Program-made: the position numbers and the translations under genes | Assembly (NCBI GenBank): GCA_018398765.1 | Contig: JAHBMJ010000159.1 | Location: 1-27,500, forward strand | DNA: 27,500 bases | Direction of reading: 5' to 3' | Source: Chromera velia | Taxonomy: Eukaryota; Sar; Chromeraceae | Notes under the pieces: generated by a model | Database searches by the model: none | Told to the model about the DNA's origin: nothing | The model's input: only the letters and a program-made list of their open reading frames with translations | Part shown: piece after piece, positions 1 to 8,900 of the stretch | Position numbering within the stretch: position 1 is the stretch's first letter | Layout: each line of letters opens with the position of its first letter

Positions 1-10
1 AGACAGACAG

Positions 11-60
11 ACTATACAGACAGACAGACAGACCCCTCCCAGATAATGGAGAGAACCTCC
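11..60. repeat. Composite repeat, copy 1 (truncated)
   Basis: This copy matches the first 50 bases of the copies at 139 and 1449 and then diverges into CTTCT-rich sequence, losing the palindromic end. It is followed at 82-138 by a CAGA tetranucleotide array. Confidence 0.85.
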
Positions 61-106
61 TTCTCCCTTCTTTTCTTCATAGACAGACAGACAGACAGAC
101 AGACAA

Positions 107-138
<32 letters not shown>

Positions 139-140
<2 letters not shown>

Positions 141-201
141 TATACAGACAGACAGACAGACCCCTCCCAGATAATGGAGAGAACCTCCCCGGGAGGGCTT
201 A
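139..201. repeat. Composite repeat, copy 2 (63 bp, identical to copy 3)
   Basis: This copy is identical to 1449-1511. It begins with CTATACAG plus CAGA units and ends with the palindrome CCTCC-CCG-GGAGG and GGCTTA. On the minus strand it forms the apparent C-terminus of the reverse transcriptase frame, so that coding is probably fortuitous. Confidence 0.9.
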
Positions 202-1396
202 GTCGGTGATCCCGATGGCTCCAAATCTTCCCGTTCGGATTGTGGGAAAGCCAAACGAGGAGACGACGGAACCAACCGTTCAAACGACTCAAAAGATGCT
301 TCTGCTGTACCCACTTACGTGTGACATGAGTGTGCCACCCGTGAAGTAGATCACTTCTCGTGGCCCCTCTCTTCATCAACTGCTGTGTGCAGTGGGCTGC
401 GGCTTCTCTGAAAGCGGATAGGGTGGAGCAGACAAATTTGAAGCGTGCCAGCTGACCCTGGAACACGCTTGACATCTGTCGTGCTGGGGCGTTGGAGCGT
501 GCGGAGGGGAATTTGATGATTGGGTAGGGGTAGGATGCTGCTTTGTTAATGACCGAAAGGGAGAGACAGCCGTCGGCAAGGCAGTCAAAACTGACTCCGA
601 TGAAATCAACAGAGCCGTCCGACTTGGTGGTCTCTTTGAATTCGAGTCCACCGTAACTATCTTTATCGGGAGGGTCCTCCACCCCTCGATGGAGAATGTC
701 ATCAATGAGGCGAAAGGAGTCCCGGTACTTCTTTGCCTCTTCTGTTTTTCCCTCCCGTACAAGTCGATCAATGAACCTCGCCTCATCACAATAGAGACAG
801 AGGTTGCTCAATTCCGGGGAGCAGTTGGTCCCCATCGGGAGACCAGTCTTCTGACGGCGGAGTTTTCCTGCTTCGTTGGAAATAAAACTGTTGTCTACAA
901 TCCAGGAGATCATTTCAAGGATGTCCTTCAGATGGAAGACTTTTGTCTCTCCCCTTGACAAATTCAAAAGTGTACTCCACTCCCCCTTCTCTGTGAGATA
1001 AATGCTTTTGGAGGCGGCAAACGAGGCGGAGAAGGGCACAAACCCCACTGGAAAACAGGCGGCTTCTATGACTGCTTCCCCCACCTTCTTCTTCAAATCT
1101 TGGTGCTGCAGCTATGTGTACATGGTGGTGAAATCGAATGTGCGGAAGCCTTTTCCGGACAGGCCTTTCTGGGAGCGGAAATGACGGACGACATCTTCTG
1201 TGTTCTGGGCAATCCAAAACCTTCGGATTCCGGTTCTGCGAAAGTTCTCAGCGTCCTTCTTTGCCAATGTCGAAATGACATGACGAAGGAGGCTGCTGAG
1301 ACGTTTAGAGACAGCGGTGGTGGAACTGACGGCTTGATGGGGTTTGCGGAAATGAATCTGGTGGAGAAGGGCTTGGTCATTAAGAGGGTTCGGACC
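140..1396 (-). pseudogene. Reverse transcriptase, interrupted by an in-frame TAG
   Basis: The minus-strand frame is continuous except for one TAG at 1112-1114. Read in order it shows RFWIAQN (about 1205-1222), the motif A-like FDFTTMY (Asp codon 1133-1135), then the TAG, then GLPMGTNCSP (motif B region, about 815-844) and LIDD (motif C, catalytic Asp pair at about 698-703). After these come the region around PYPIIKFP and a C-terminal helical stretch. This order is typical of a widespread eukaryotic RT family whose members carry a FWxxQN block before motif A and a GxPMGT block; I place it near Penelope-like RTs from motif memory. The frame reads into flanking repeats at both ends, so the true termini are unclear. 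The stop lies between motifs A and B and would remove the catalytic IDD, so the copy is probably dead. Confidence 0.7.
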
Positions 1397-1401
1397 CCCT
1401 T

Positions 1402-1511
1402 GTACAGACAGACAGACAGACAGACAGACTATACAGACAGACAGACAGACTATACAGACAGACAGACAGACCCCTCCCAGATAATGGAGAGAACCTCCCC
1501 GGGAGGGCTTA
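1402..1511. repeat. CAGA array and composite repeat, copy 3
   Basis: CAGA units with two CTATACAG interruptions lead into the 63-bp composite repeat at 1449-1511. It borders the RT frame on its 5' side (minus strand) and lies directly beside the presumed 3' end of the Cys-module gene. Confidence 0.85.
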
Positions 1512-1536
1512 TGAAGGGTAGAAGACACTGCAGCTT

Positions 1537-4500
1537 CTAGCTCCACTCCCTACCCTGCACTGGACGGTGCAATTTTTGCTTTAAGCGTCGATACCCTGAG
1601 GATGCAACGGATACAAAAAAGTGAAAATGGAAAAGAACCGCAGTAGATCTCAGAGTGTCGGCTCTGCTTACCGAAGCAGGTCGCATTCAACATTGCAGTG
1701 CCCTCCAGCTTGCCGTCCTCGCAACGCAGCTTAGCGCGGCACCAACCCCCGCTAAACCGCCCACCCTTCACGAAATTCAAAGGACTCCATATCTTCAGGG
1801 CACTTGAGCTGCACCTCCTCCTCTCCGATGCCGATAGCCAGCGACCTATTGGAGCTTCTCGAGAAGAGCGGGTGGAGGTCGCTGCTGCTCACTGTAGAGA
1901 GATCCTCGGGAACCTCGCATGTCTCTGCAAACATGCAGGAGGTCATGTATGTCATGTGAATGAGAATGCAAGACAGCATGCACGTTGATTGAACGCAACG
2001 ATCGAGTGAGGCCATGCATTGACATGTTCAGATCTGAAAAACGGACGAGACCTCTACAGCTCGTAGGATTCAAGGGAGACACAGGAAAGCTTCAGGTTTC
2101 TTTCTGGGTACGTGTTCAGTCAGCAGTGAAGTCTTCTCTCTCGCATGCATGCAAGGCGCACGCAGGTGGCCCGGAAAGGGTAGCTGAGGGGCGCTTACAA
2201 AAATTTGAGGTGATAGCGCGCGTGTGTCGTAAATCCCGAATTGAAAAATCTGACGCACGAAGATGCATGCCTCGGAAATAAAGCTGAGAGGGCACTTAAC
2301 ACAACCAGAGCGAAGGTCAAAACAAAGTTAATTTCGCTTTTCGGGCCATTCGCACGGAGTGCGTCAGATGGTCGAGGGGGCGCCGGACACCACTGAACAG
2401 CATCCATGCATACACACACGTCAACTAGACAGAGCACAAAAAAGTAGAACAAAAAAGGCACTATTGCAGAAACAGCAAGAAGCTGCCAGAGGAACCGATG
2501 TCCGTGTCGCCTGTTCAATCCCAACCTGAGCAAGTGAGTTCTCGTTCAGACGTGACCTTGAACTGTCCATCTTCGTACCCGGTCCGCAAGAACGTGGAGC
2601 AGTCACTGGCGCCAGTCGCCCGTCACTGGCGCCCCCATCCACTTTCCTTGTGTTCGCGCGGACCGGAAAGCGCATCGGCGCCCCTCCGCGCACTTCATGT
2701 ACACCAGTTTTCGTCCTAGTCCGATCCGGAGCGGTTTATTGTCACTGCGCGAGAGGAAAGGGTCGAAGCCGGTAATATTCAGCCCAGAGAAATCTTGAGG
2801 CAACTCGACTGTTTCTGCACGCATGAACGCAGGCCGAGGCAGAGGCAGAGACAGATAGGCAACAGTCCACCGTGTCCGCAAACCTCAAACAGCAGGCTGA
2901 CATGAATGAAGAGAAAAATGAGAGCCACCCACAAGCGACTGAGAAGATGGTTACAGGATGATCCGTGGGCAGTCAACTAAAAGAAAAGCACTGATGGAGC
3001 TACTAGGTGCGTCCTCCCTTCTTGCTCAAGAACAGTTCCAGAAACCAGCCTGTGAAAGAGCATGCATGCACAGCCGAACATCCAAAAGCTACAGTTCCTA
3101 CCTCAAAATCCAAGTGTTCATCTTCCGTTGTCAAGACATTGGCAAAACAGAGCGTACCGGAACAAGTCACGTTACGCCCCCCAACTGTCTTCAGTTGTCC
3201 ATTTTCGCACTGCATCAACACAGAGCATCCCCATCTGTTCCACGTAGGCTGCCAGCCCTCCTCTCTTCGACTGTCCGTACGATATACGCACTCCATCTCC
3301 TCCGGACACTTCATGGATACCTCCTCCGGCGTTGTCACACTGATCGTCTCGTTGGAGGCCCGCGAGAGAAACGGCCCCAAACCTTCAAGCTCGAGGCTGG
3401 AGAGGTCCACTGGCACCTCGCAGGGCGCTGCAAGGAGGCAGGCAGGCAGGGGCACGGCAGTCTCTGCCTGGCTCTCCCGTGTTGGTTGTTTTGAAGGAGG
3501 AACGAGCGTCTTCCTTCGCGCTTCGATACTCTAGTGGTAGGCCCGCAGCACGCATGCACATTGACTTGAGGGAACTACAAGGGGTGCTCCCCGGAAAGCG
3601 AGTTGCATTGGCCGTGGAAAGACAGACAGGATGAGCGAGAAAAAAAACCCAAGGAACAGAAATCCCACCCCCCCTCCCTCCCACCCCACCGATGCAGGTC
3701 ATGTTCCGGTCCGAAATGATCTTCCTGTCTTCACAATGAACCCGGGATTCACAAGAAGATTTCCGACGTGCTCGTTGCCATATGTTGCTGTGACGACTCC
3801 AGTAGGCACAATCATACCCGTCTGGGCATGTCCAGCGTACAGTCTTCTCCTCCCTGCCGATACGGAGGGGCTCATCGGGGGGTGGTTGGAGCCACGGTCG
3901 GGTGGGTTGTGAGATCGAGCCCTGATCGGAACTTTTTGAGAGGAGTGGGTGGAAGAAGCTGCTGTTCAATGATGAGAGCTCGCCCACCGGTATCTCGCAT
4001 GTCTCTGCACACCCATTTATTCATTCATTCATTCATCCATCCATCCATTCATTCATTCATCCATTCATTCATTCATCCATCCATTCATTCATTCATTCAT
4101 TCATGCGAACACAGGCATGAAACCGCCTTCCTAGGAGCAAAAGGAAAGAAAGGCACACTGGCTCGGATGCACGGAGGCGCGCCAGGCCGGGCCGAGGATG
4201 CAAGGTGACAGCCATACAATCAGTCACGCTGCTCTTCTACCTCACTTGTGATGTAGCAGCACAGGCAAACGCAGTGGGCGAGGCACTAGCAACTGCAGAC
4301 CCGCCCACACGGCAGGGCAGTCGTCCTGTCTGAGCTGAATGACGCACGCACTTGCGTTGAGGAATCAATCCGGGCATGCAGCCCTGCAGTGAGTCACCCT
4401 ACTAACCCAGGCACGTCACGTTCACATCCCAGGCAAACCGGCCCGCGTCACACCAAATCCACTCGGTACGGCACCGCTGATAGTGGGTGGAAGAGGCCCC

Positions 4501-4765
4501 CCCTGCAGACAAACCGGGACTCGCTCCAAAGATCAGTCCACCTCGCACACTCATACCCCATCGGACAGACAAATGTCCCGCTGGTCCCTTCAGAGCCGAT
4601 CGTCCACACTCGGGGACTTATGGAAAGAAGAGGGTGCATTGCGGCCAGCAGGGATGGAACGTCGCACCTCTCTGCAGGGAGGAAGGGCAACTTGCAGGAT
4701 ACATATACACGCACACAGACATTCTCTCTCTCTCTCTCTCTCACTCACTCACTCACACTCACATT

Positions 4766-4802
<37 letters not shown>

Positions 4803-4807
4803 GAGAG

Positions 4808-4852
<45 letters not shown>

Positions 4853-4918
4853 CAGAGACAGAGAGAGACAGACAGACCCGCACAGACACACACAAACACG
4901 CACCACACGCACACTCAA

Positions 4919-4959
<41 letters not shown>

Positions 4960-5004
4960 CGCACGCACGCACACACACACACGCACACACACCCACGCGC
5001 ACAC

Positions 5005-5055
<51 letters not shown>

Positions 5056-5295
5056 CTTACTCACTCACTCACTCTCTCTCACTCTCTCTCTCTCTCACAC
5101 GCACACACATGCACACATGCGAGCTCTGAACAGAAGGACAGCGATGGAGACAGCAAAACATCAAAGGAAGATGAAGCTTTGGAGCGCGGGCTGATGTTCG
5201 CAGAGCCGGAAAGCCGACAGACCATTGGAGGCGGGCGAGGAAGCCACTTGAGGGCAGAGAAGAAAGCAGAGGAGAGTGCTCACAAGGGACCACAT
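1537..5295 (-). CDS. Secreted protein built of five tandem six-Cys modules, one per exon
   Basis: I do not recognise this family. Proposed exons on the minus strand: signal exon 5295-5223; modules E 4671-4407, D 4004-3690, C 3427-3158, B 2814-2526 and A 1924-1672; and a weak terminal exon 1595-1537. Every module exon starts two bases before the first-Cys codon position after a TGCAG acceptor, and ends with one base before GT. All introns are therefore phase 1, and modules can be lost or gained without breaking the frame. Module consensus: C-[ED]-[VI]-P, a hydrophobic stretch with PLLS/PFLS, V-x(2)-[KTV]-C-P, [EYD]-C, then C-x5-C-E-[DN]-G-[KQ] and N-x-T-C. Symmetric phase 1-1 exons, paired cysteines and N-glycosylation sequons point to an extracellular or surface protein. 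There is a loose resemblance to sushi/CCP modules, but the cysteine count differs. Modules A, B and E contain a net +1 frameshift, so the gene may be decaying or the assembly may contain errors. Confidence 0.6.
1672..1924 (-). other. Cys-module exon A (last module, frameshifted)
   Basis: Acceptor GTTTGCAG|AG-ACA-TGC, donor TTCG|GTAAGC; 253 nt, one more than a multiple of three. The first half reads [34 protein letters not shown], with Ser in place of the third Cys. The second half, offset by one base, reads [17 protein letters not shown] and LNATCFG. The shift lies within about 1752-1776. A possible terminal exon 1595-1537 (acceptor CATCCTCAG) would add about 18 residues and a stop, and is weakly supported. 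Confidence 0.6.
2526..2814 (-). other. Cys-module exon B (frameshifted, two cysteines lost)
   Basis: Acceptor CGTGCAG|AA-ACA-GTC, donor TCAG|GTTGGG; 289 nt, one more than a multiple of three. The first half reads [36 protein letters not shown]. The second half, in another frame, reads [15 protein letters not shown] and ERELTCSG. The first Cys is Val, the fifth is Tyr and the sequon Asn is Glu. The frame changes inside an imperfect 20-bp duplication (about 2607-2640) containing GGCGCCAGTGAC twice. Confidence 0.6.
3158..3427 (-). other. Cys-module exon C (intact, best reference copy)
   Basis: Acceptor CCTTGCAG|CG-CCC-TGC, donor TCCG|GTACGC; 270 nt, in frame. It encodes [56 protein letters not shown] and GRNVTCSG. 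Six cysteines and two N-x-T sequons are present. Confidence 0.75.
3690..4004 (-). other. Cys-module exon D (intact)
   Basis: Acceptor GTGCAG|AG-ACA-TGC, donor ATCG|GTGGGG; 315 nt, in frame throughout. It encodes [20 protein letters not shown], a roughly 15-residue insert rich in Pro and Gln unique to this module, [24 protein letters not shown] and RNMTCIG. All six cysteines and the N-x-T sequon are present. Confidence 0.75.
4010..4104. repeat. ATTC/ATCC tetranucleotide array
   Basis: Alternating blocks of ATTC and ATCC units, at and beside the 3' end of the intron between modules E and D. It begins about six bases 5' (minus strand) of the exon D acceptor, which contributes to an unusual polypyrimidine context there. 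Confidence 0.9.
4105..4406. other. Intron E-D of the Cys-module gene, no other gene seen
   Basis: Unique sequence between the tetranucleotide array and exon E. It holds only short inverted words, such as GTGGGCG near 4276 and CGCCCAC near 4306. No further module exon was found here on either strand. Confidence 0.5.
4407..4671 (-). other. Cys-module exon E (first module, frameshifted)
   Basis: Acceptor CCCTGCAG|AG-AGG-TGC, donor CTGG|GTTAGT. The first half reads [17 protein letters not shown]. The second half reads [13 protein letters not shown] and DVNVTCLG in a frame offset by one base. The shift maps to a run of seven G just after GTCTGCA (about 4494-4500 on the plus strand); six G would keep one frame. 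Exon length is 265 nt, one more than a multiple of three. The Asn-Val-Thr sequon before the last Cys is present. Confidence 0.6.
4722..5100. repeat. Compound microsatellite (CT/CTCA, CA, GA, GACA, CA, GA, CTCA)
   Basis: About 380 bp of dinucleotide and tetranucleotide arrays: CT and CTCA (4722-4760), CA (4768-4798), GA with GACA (4801-4878), CA with GCAC variants (4882-5033), GA (5035-5053) and CTCA/CT (5060-5098). It lies in the first intron of the Cys-module gene, between the proposed signal exon and module E. All long frames across it are artefacts of the repeat. Confidence 0.95.
5223..5295 (-). other. Signal-peptide exon of the Cys-module gene (proposed)
   Basis: The frame from ATG at 5295-5293 encodes [20 protein letters not shown], a textbook signal peptide with a hydrophobic core and small residues near a likely cleavage point, followed by PASN. 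The exon then meets a donor AATG|GTCTGT in phase 1, matching the phase of all module exons. Joining to module E gives SPASN-E-R-C-D-V-P. The assignment rests on phase match and sequence character only. Confidence 0.5.
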
Positions 5296-5545
5296 TGAAG
5301 AAGACAGCAAGGAGTTCGGGTGGCTCGGGGTGTCTGGAGACGGAGAGACGGTAGAGCTGATCACCAATTGAAGAGTACCAAAACCGGAGTATGGGAGCCC
5401 AAGAATCCGCCAGTGAACAAAGTTTATCTTTGGTCTCCAAACAGAGAAGTGATAGGATCTCTGTTAGACTCTCTATCGAATGGATAGTGACGGAAAGTAA
5501 GCTAAAGGGCCCTTTAAAAGGGGAGTTACAGGATTGTCCAAGATA

Positions 5546-5646
5546 CGGCCCGCCGTCGGCGCGCCGCAAAGTTCCGGGGATCGCGACCGCGGCCGGCCGG
5601 GGCGGCGGGGCCGCGCCGCGCGAGCCCCCCCGCGCGCGCGCGCGCA
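5546..5646. promoter_or_regulatory. GC-rich island between divergent genes
   Basis: About 100 bases almost entirely of G and C with many CpG steps. It includes CCGCGGCCGGCCGGGGCGGC and an alternating CG run near 5632-5645. It lies about 250 bp 5' of the Cys-module start and about 270 bp 5' of the PEPCK start, so it may serve as a shared promoter. Function is inferred from position and from similar islands at 12959 and 24616. Confidence 0.4.
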
Positions 5647-5913
5647 CGAAAATGTTGCACGCAGTCTGCATGCAACGTCATCTTTCACAAGGCCTGAAAG
5701 CTGTTGTCAGGTGTTGCTTCTTCGATCTGTTCTCTGACTCAGTGTCTCTGAGTCGAAACTCCAACGAGTACTGGACCGTCTATGTTTAATTAATGAAAGA
5801 CCACGTTTACGAGAATTCATATTCAGCTGACACAACAAATTAAAAGAAAAAGCAGACCACTCAAGAACGAGACTTGAAACACTCCACTTCTTACATATAT
5901 ACATCAACACAAA

Positions 5914-8900
5914 ATGGCGCAGGCCACTGTCAACTTCCCACCCGAGGTGGTTCACTCCGACGCCAAGAGATGGATCACGGACTGTATCTCTCTCTGCAAG
6001 CCCGACAGTGTCCATTTTTGCGATGGGAGTGAGGAGGAATACGCGTCTCTCTGCGAGGAGATGGTCCAGTCGGGCGCCTTCATCCGACTGAACCCGGAGA
6101 AGCGCCCCAACTGCTTCCTTGCGCGATCAGATCCCTCGGATGTCGCCAGAGTCGAAGACAGGACTTTCATCTGCTCTCTCTCAAAGGCTGGGGCAGGTCA
6201 GTAGACCAGCAATCTTCCTTCCGTGGGGCATCGAATAACGTCAATTTGGACTGAATGCCTTTCCCTGTTGTTTTCACAAGTCTCCATCGAACTTTGCCGG
6301 CTTTTTCTTCTTTTGTCGTCCTATCCAGCCCTCTGGAGTCTGTCCTTTCGCCACTCCACTCCAACGCGCTGGCTGCAAGCAGACCTCATCAGCAACTGTG
6401 CACACAGAATTGTTGAATTCCATCCATACGATCAGTGCGTCTGTGTATGCCCTTATGGCTAACGGACTGACTGACTGAGTGCAGGTCCCACGAACAACTG
6501 GGCAGACCCCCGCGAGATGAAGCAGAAGTTGAATGTCCTCTTTGACGGCTGCATGAGGGGAAGGACGATGTACGTGATCCCCTTCAGCATGGGGCCAGTC
6601 GAATCCCATATCTCCCAAATTGGAATCGAAATCACAGACTCGCCGTCAGTCTTTCATCCATTCATTCAGTTGTTCGTTCGTTATGTCGCTGGTTCGATCG
6701 TCTGCTCATCTGTGCATTGAGTGATTCATTCGTTCACCAATTCGCCCGGTCAGCGTACCAGCAATTTGCCAGGCTGGCACTCCTGACGGACTCCCCTCTG
6801 TGCGTCCATGCACTTTTCTGCCTCATTGCGCTTGTTGGAATTCGTTCCGTTCGTTCGTTGGTTTCTTGTGAATCAGACGGACAAGGTTTCTGGTGAGCAA
6901 ATGCTCCAAAACTCTTCAATCTAGACCAATACAGTCTGCATTACCCACCCCTTTCGTTCCTAAGTTCTCTGCAGGTACGTGGTTGTGAACATGAAGATCA
7001 TGACCCGTATGGGCTCTGTTGTCTGGAGGGCTCTGGGCGGTCGGGGCGTGTACATTCCCTGTCTGCACTCTCTGGGGTCTCCCCTGGAGGTAGGGCAAAC
7101 CGACAGGACTCCCTGGCCCTGTAACCCGACCGTCAAGTACATCGTCCACTTTCCCGAGGAGAGGCTGATCATGTCCTATGGGTCAGGATACGGAGGGAAC
7201 GCGCTGCTCGGGAAGAAGTGCTTTGCTCTTCGGATCGCCTCTGTGATGGGTAGAGACGAGGGGTGGCTGGCAGAGCACATGCTCATCCTGGGCGTGAAGG
7301 CGCCAGAGGACGAAGAAAAGTCGTACGTCTGCGCGGCGTTTCCGTCTCAGTGTGGGAAGACAAACTTTGCCATGATCCAGCCACCAAAGACGTACAAGGA
7401 CTGGGAGATCTCCACCATCGGGGACGACATAGCGTGGATCAAGGTGGTGGATGGGGAAATGAGGGCGATCAATCCCGAGAACGGAATGTTCGGTGTCGCC
7501 CCTGGAACCTCCCCCAAAACTAACCTGGCAGCCTGTAAGGCAGTGGAGAGGAACACGATCTTCACGAACGTCGCCTTGACAGAGGACGGGGACGTGTGGT
7601 GGGAAGGGCTGACAAAGCAGCCGCCTGAGGGCAGACTGATTGACTGGAGGGGAAATGAGTGGGACAGGACATCGGGCAAACCGGCAGCTCACCCGAACAG
7701 CAGATTCACTGCCCCTCTCGACCAGGTGCCCTGCTTTGACCCCAGACACAACGACCCGAATGGTGTTCCTGTCGCTGCATTCGTGTTTGGGGGACGCCGC
7801 AGTCAGGTGCGTGGACCCAGAAGAATACGCTTACGCTTTAGGGGTTGTTGTTTCTTTCCTGTCCTTTGGATGTGTCTGTAAAGGGCAACGTATTGAGCTT
7901 CGTTGCTTTAATTGTCTGTAAGGGAGAGAGGCGTTTTTTTCTGCTTCGTCCTCATTTTTTGCCTTTCATGGCTGCCTTCATCCGTTTCGCAATACATTTC
8001 TTTTTGTTTCGTTTTATTCCCGTCTTCCCCCTACAGTGCATGCTCAAGTCTCCTTCCTCTCTGGGTTTTCTTGCACTTCTCGCGAAGAAGAAACAAATAT
8101 GGCTGCCTACCTTCCTGCCTCTGTCTCTCTCGATCTACCTCTCAGGTGATCCCCCTTGTGTGCCAGTCGTTCAACTGGAACTTTGGGGTCTACAACGCCG
8201 CCACGATCGGGTCAGAAACCACGGCAGCAGCCTTCGGGAAGCAGGGGGTGGTGAGGAGGGACCCGTTTGCGATGCTGCCCTTCTGCGGTTACCACATGGC
8301 AGACTACTGGAACCACTGGATGGAGATGGGCAGACGGGTGCACGCCCCTCCGCGGATGTTTTCTGTGAACTGGTTCCGGAAGGATCAAGACGGCAGGTTT
8401 ATCTGGCCGGGGTTTGGGGAGAACATGCGGGTGTTGGAGTGGATCTACAACAGAAGCAAGGGCAGAGCCCAGGGGGTGGAGACGCCATTCGGCTGGATGC
8501 CCGAGTTCGCGTCTCTGAATTGGAAGGATCTGAAGTTCACCCGAGAGGAATTCGATCAGGTGATGTCTGCAGAGAGGGAGGAGTGGAAGAAGGAGCTGAT
8601 GGACCACGAGGCCCTATTCGTAAACCTCCACGATCGACTGCCGAGGGAGTTCACATTCATCAGAGAGTTGATGCTCGCCTCACTGTACAGGTAGGTCTGT
8701 GGGGATACGCAGGAAGGAATGCAGGGAACCGCATGAGCTGGGGGGGAAACAAGTGGCAATATCTCATCAGCATGTTTCGGGATGTTCTCGTACATGTGTA
8801 TATGTGTACACTCTCCACTCCTGCCAATGCCGTCTCCTTTTGTTTGCTTGACAGTGTCCCTTTGTTGTTTTGCGTTCTCGTTTCTCGCTTCCTCAACCTC

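Larger units (their letters stand above)
1..1546 (-). mobile_element. Decayed retroelement with Penelope-related reverse transcriptase, flanked by direct repeats
   Basis: A reverse transcriptase reading frame on the minus strand lies between copies of a composite repeat. The repeat is made of CAGA tetranucleotides with a CTATACAG interruption, followed by a unique segment ending in a CCTCC-CCG-GGAGG palindrome. Copies sit at 11-60 (truncated), 139-201 and 1449-1511; the last two are identical over 63 bases. Direct repeats around a lone RT frame fit a Penelope-like element, whose copies often carry terminal repeats, or insertion into a microsatellite-like target. No GIY-YIG endonuclease or hammerhead-type core was seen. 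The left boundary may lie outside the window. The element lies just downstream of the Cys-module gene, in the same orientation. Confidence 0.6.

Noticed and set aside
1-201. Short phased repeats read as a possible CRISPR array
   Set aside because: The units are tetranucleotide microsatellites with no distinct spacers, in a eukaryotic intron-bearing genome.
1746-1765. 20-base GTGAAG...TTTAG as a tiny intron in module A
   Set aside because: Removing it does not join the two conserved frames, and it is far shorter than any other intron here.
3007-3534. Plus-strand frames opposite module C
   Set aside because: They are antisense to a conserved module exon with fixed splice boundaries and have no family signature.
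4273-4312. GTGGGCG/CGCCCAC inverted words as a tRNA-like or terminator structure
   Set aside because: There is no cloverleaf, anticodon arm or T-loop consensus, and the position lies inside an intron of the module gene.
4483-5298. Long plus-strand frames rich in His/Thr and Arg/Glu
   Set aside because: They are translations of CA, GA and CT microsatellites, open in several frames on both strands, and they overlap the minus-strand module gene.
5069-5671. 200-residue minus-strand frame through the GC island
   Set aside because: It spans a GC island and microsatellite. Only the short segment 5223-5295, in another frame, has a meaningful signal-peptide profile.
7183-7749. 188-residue minus-strand frame
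   Set aside because: It is the antisense shadow of the conserved PEPCK exon 3.
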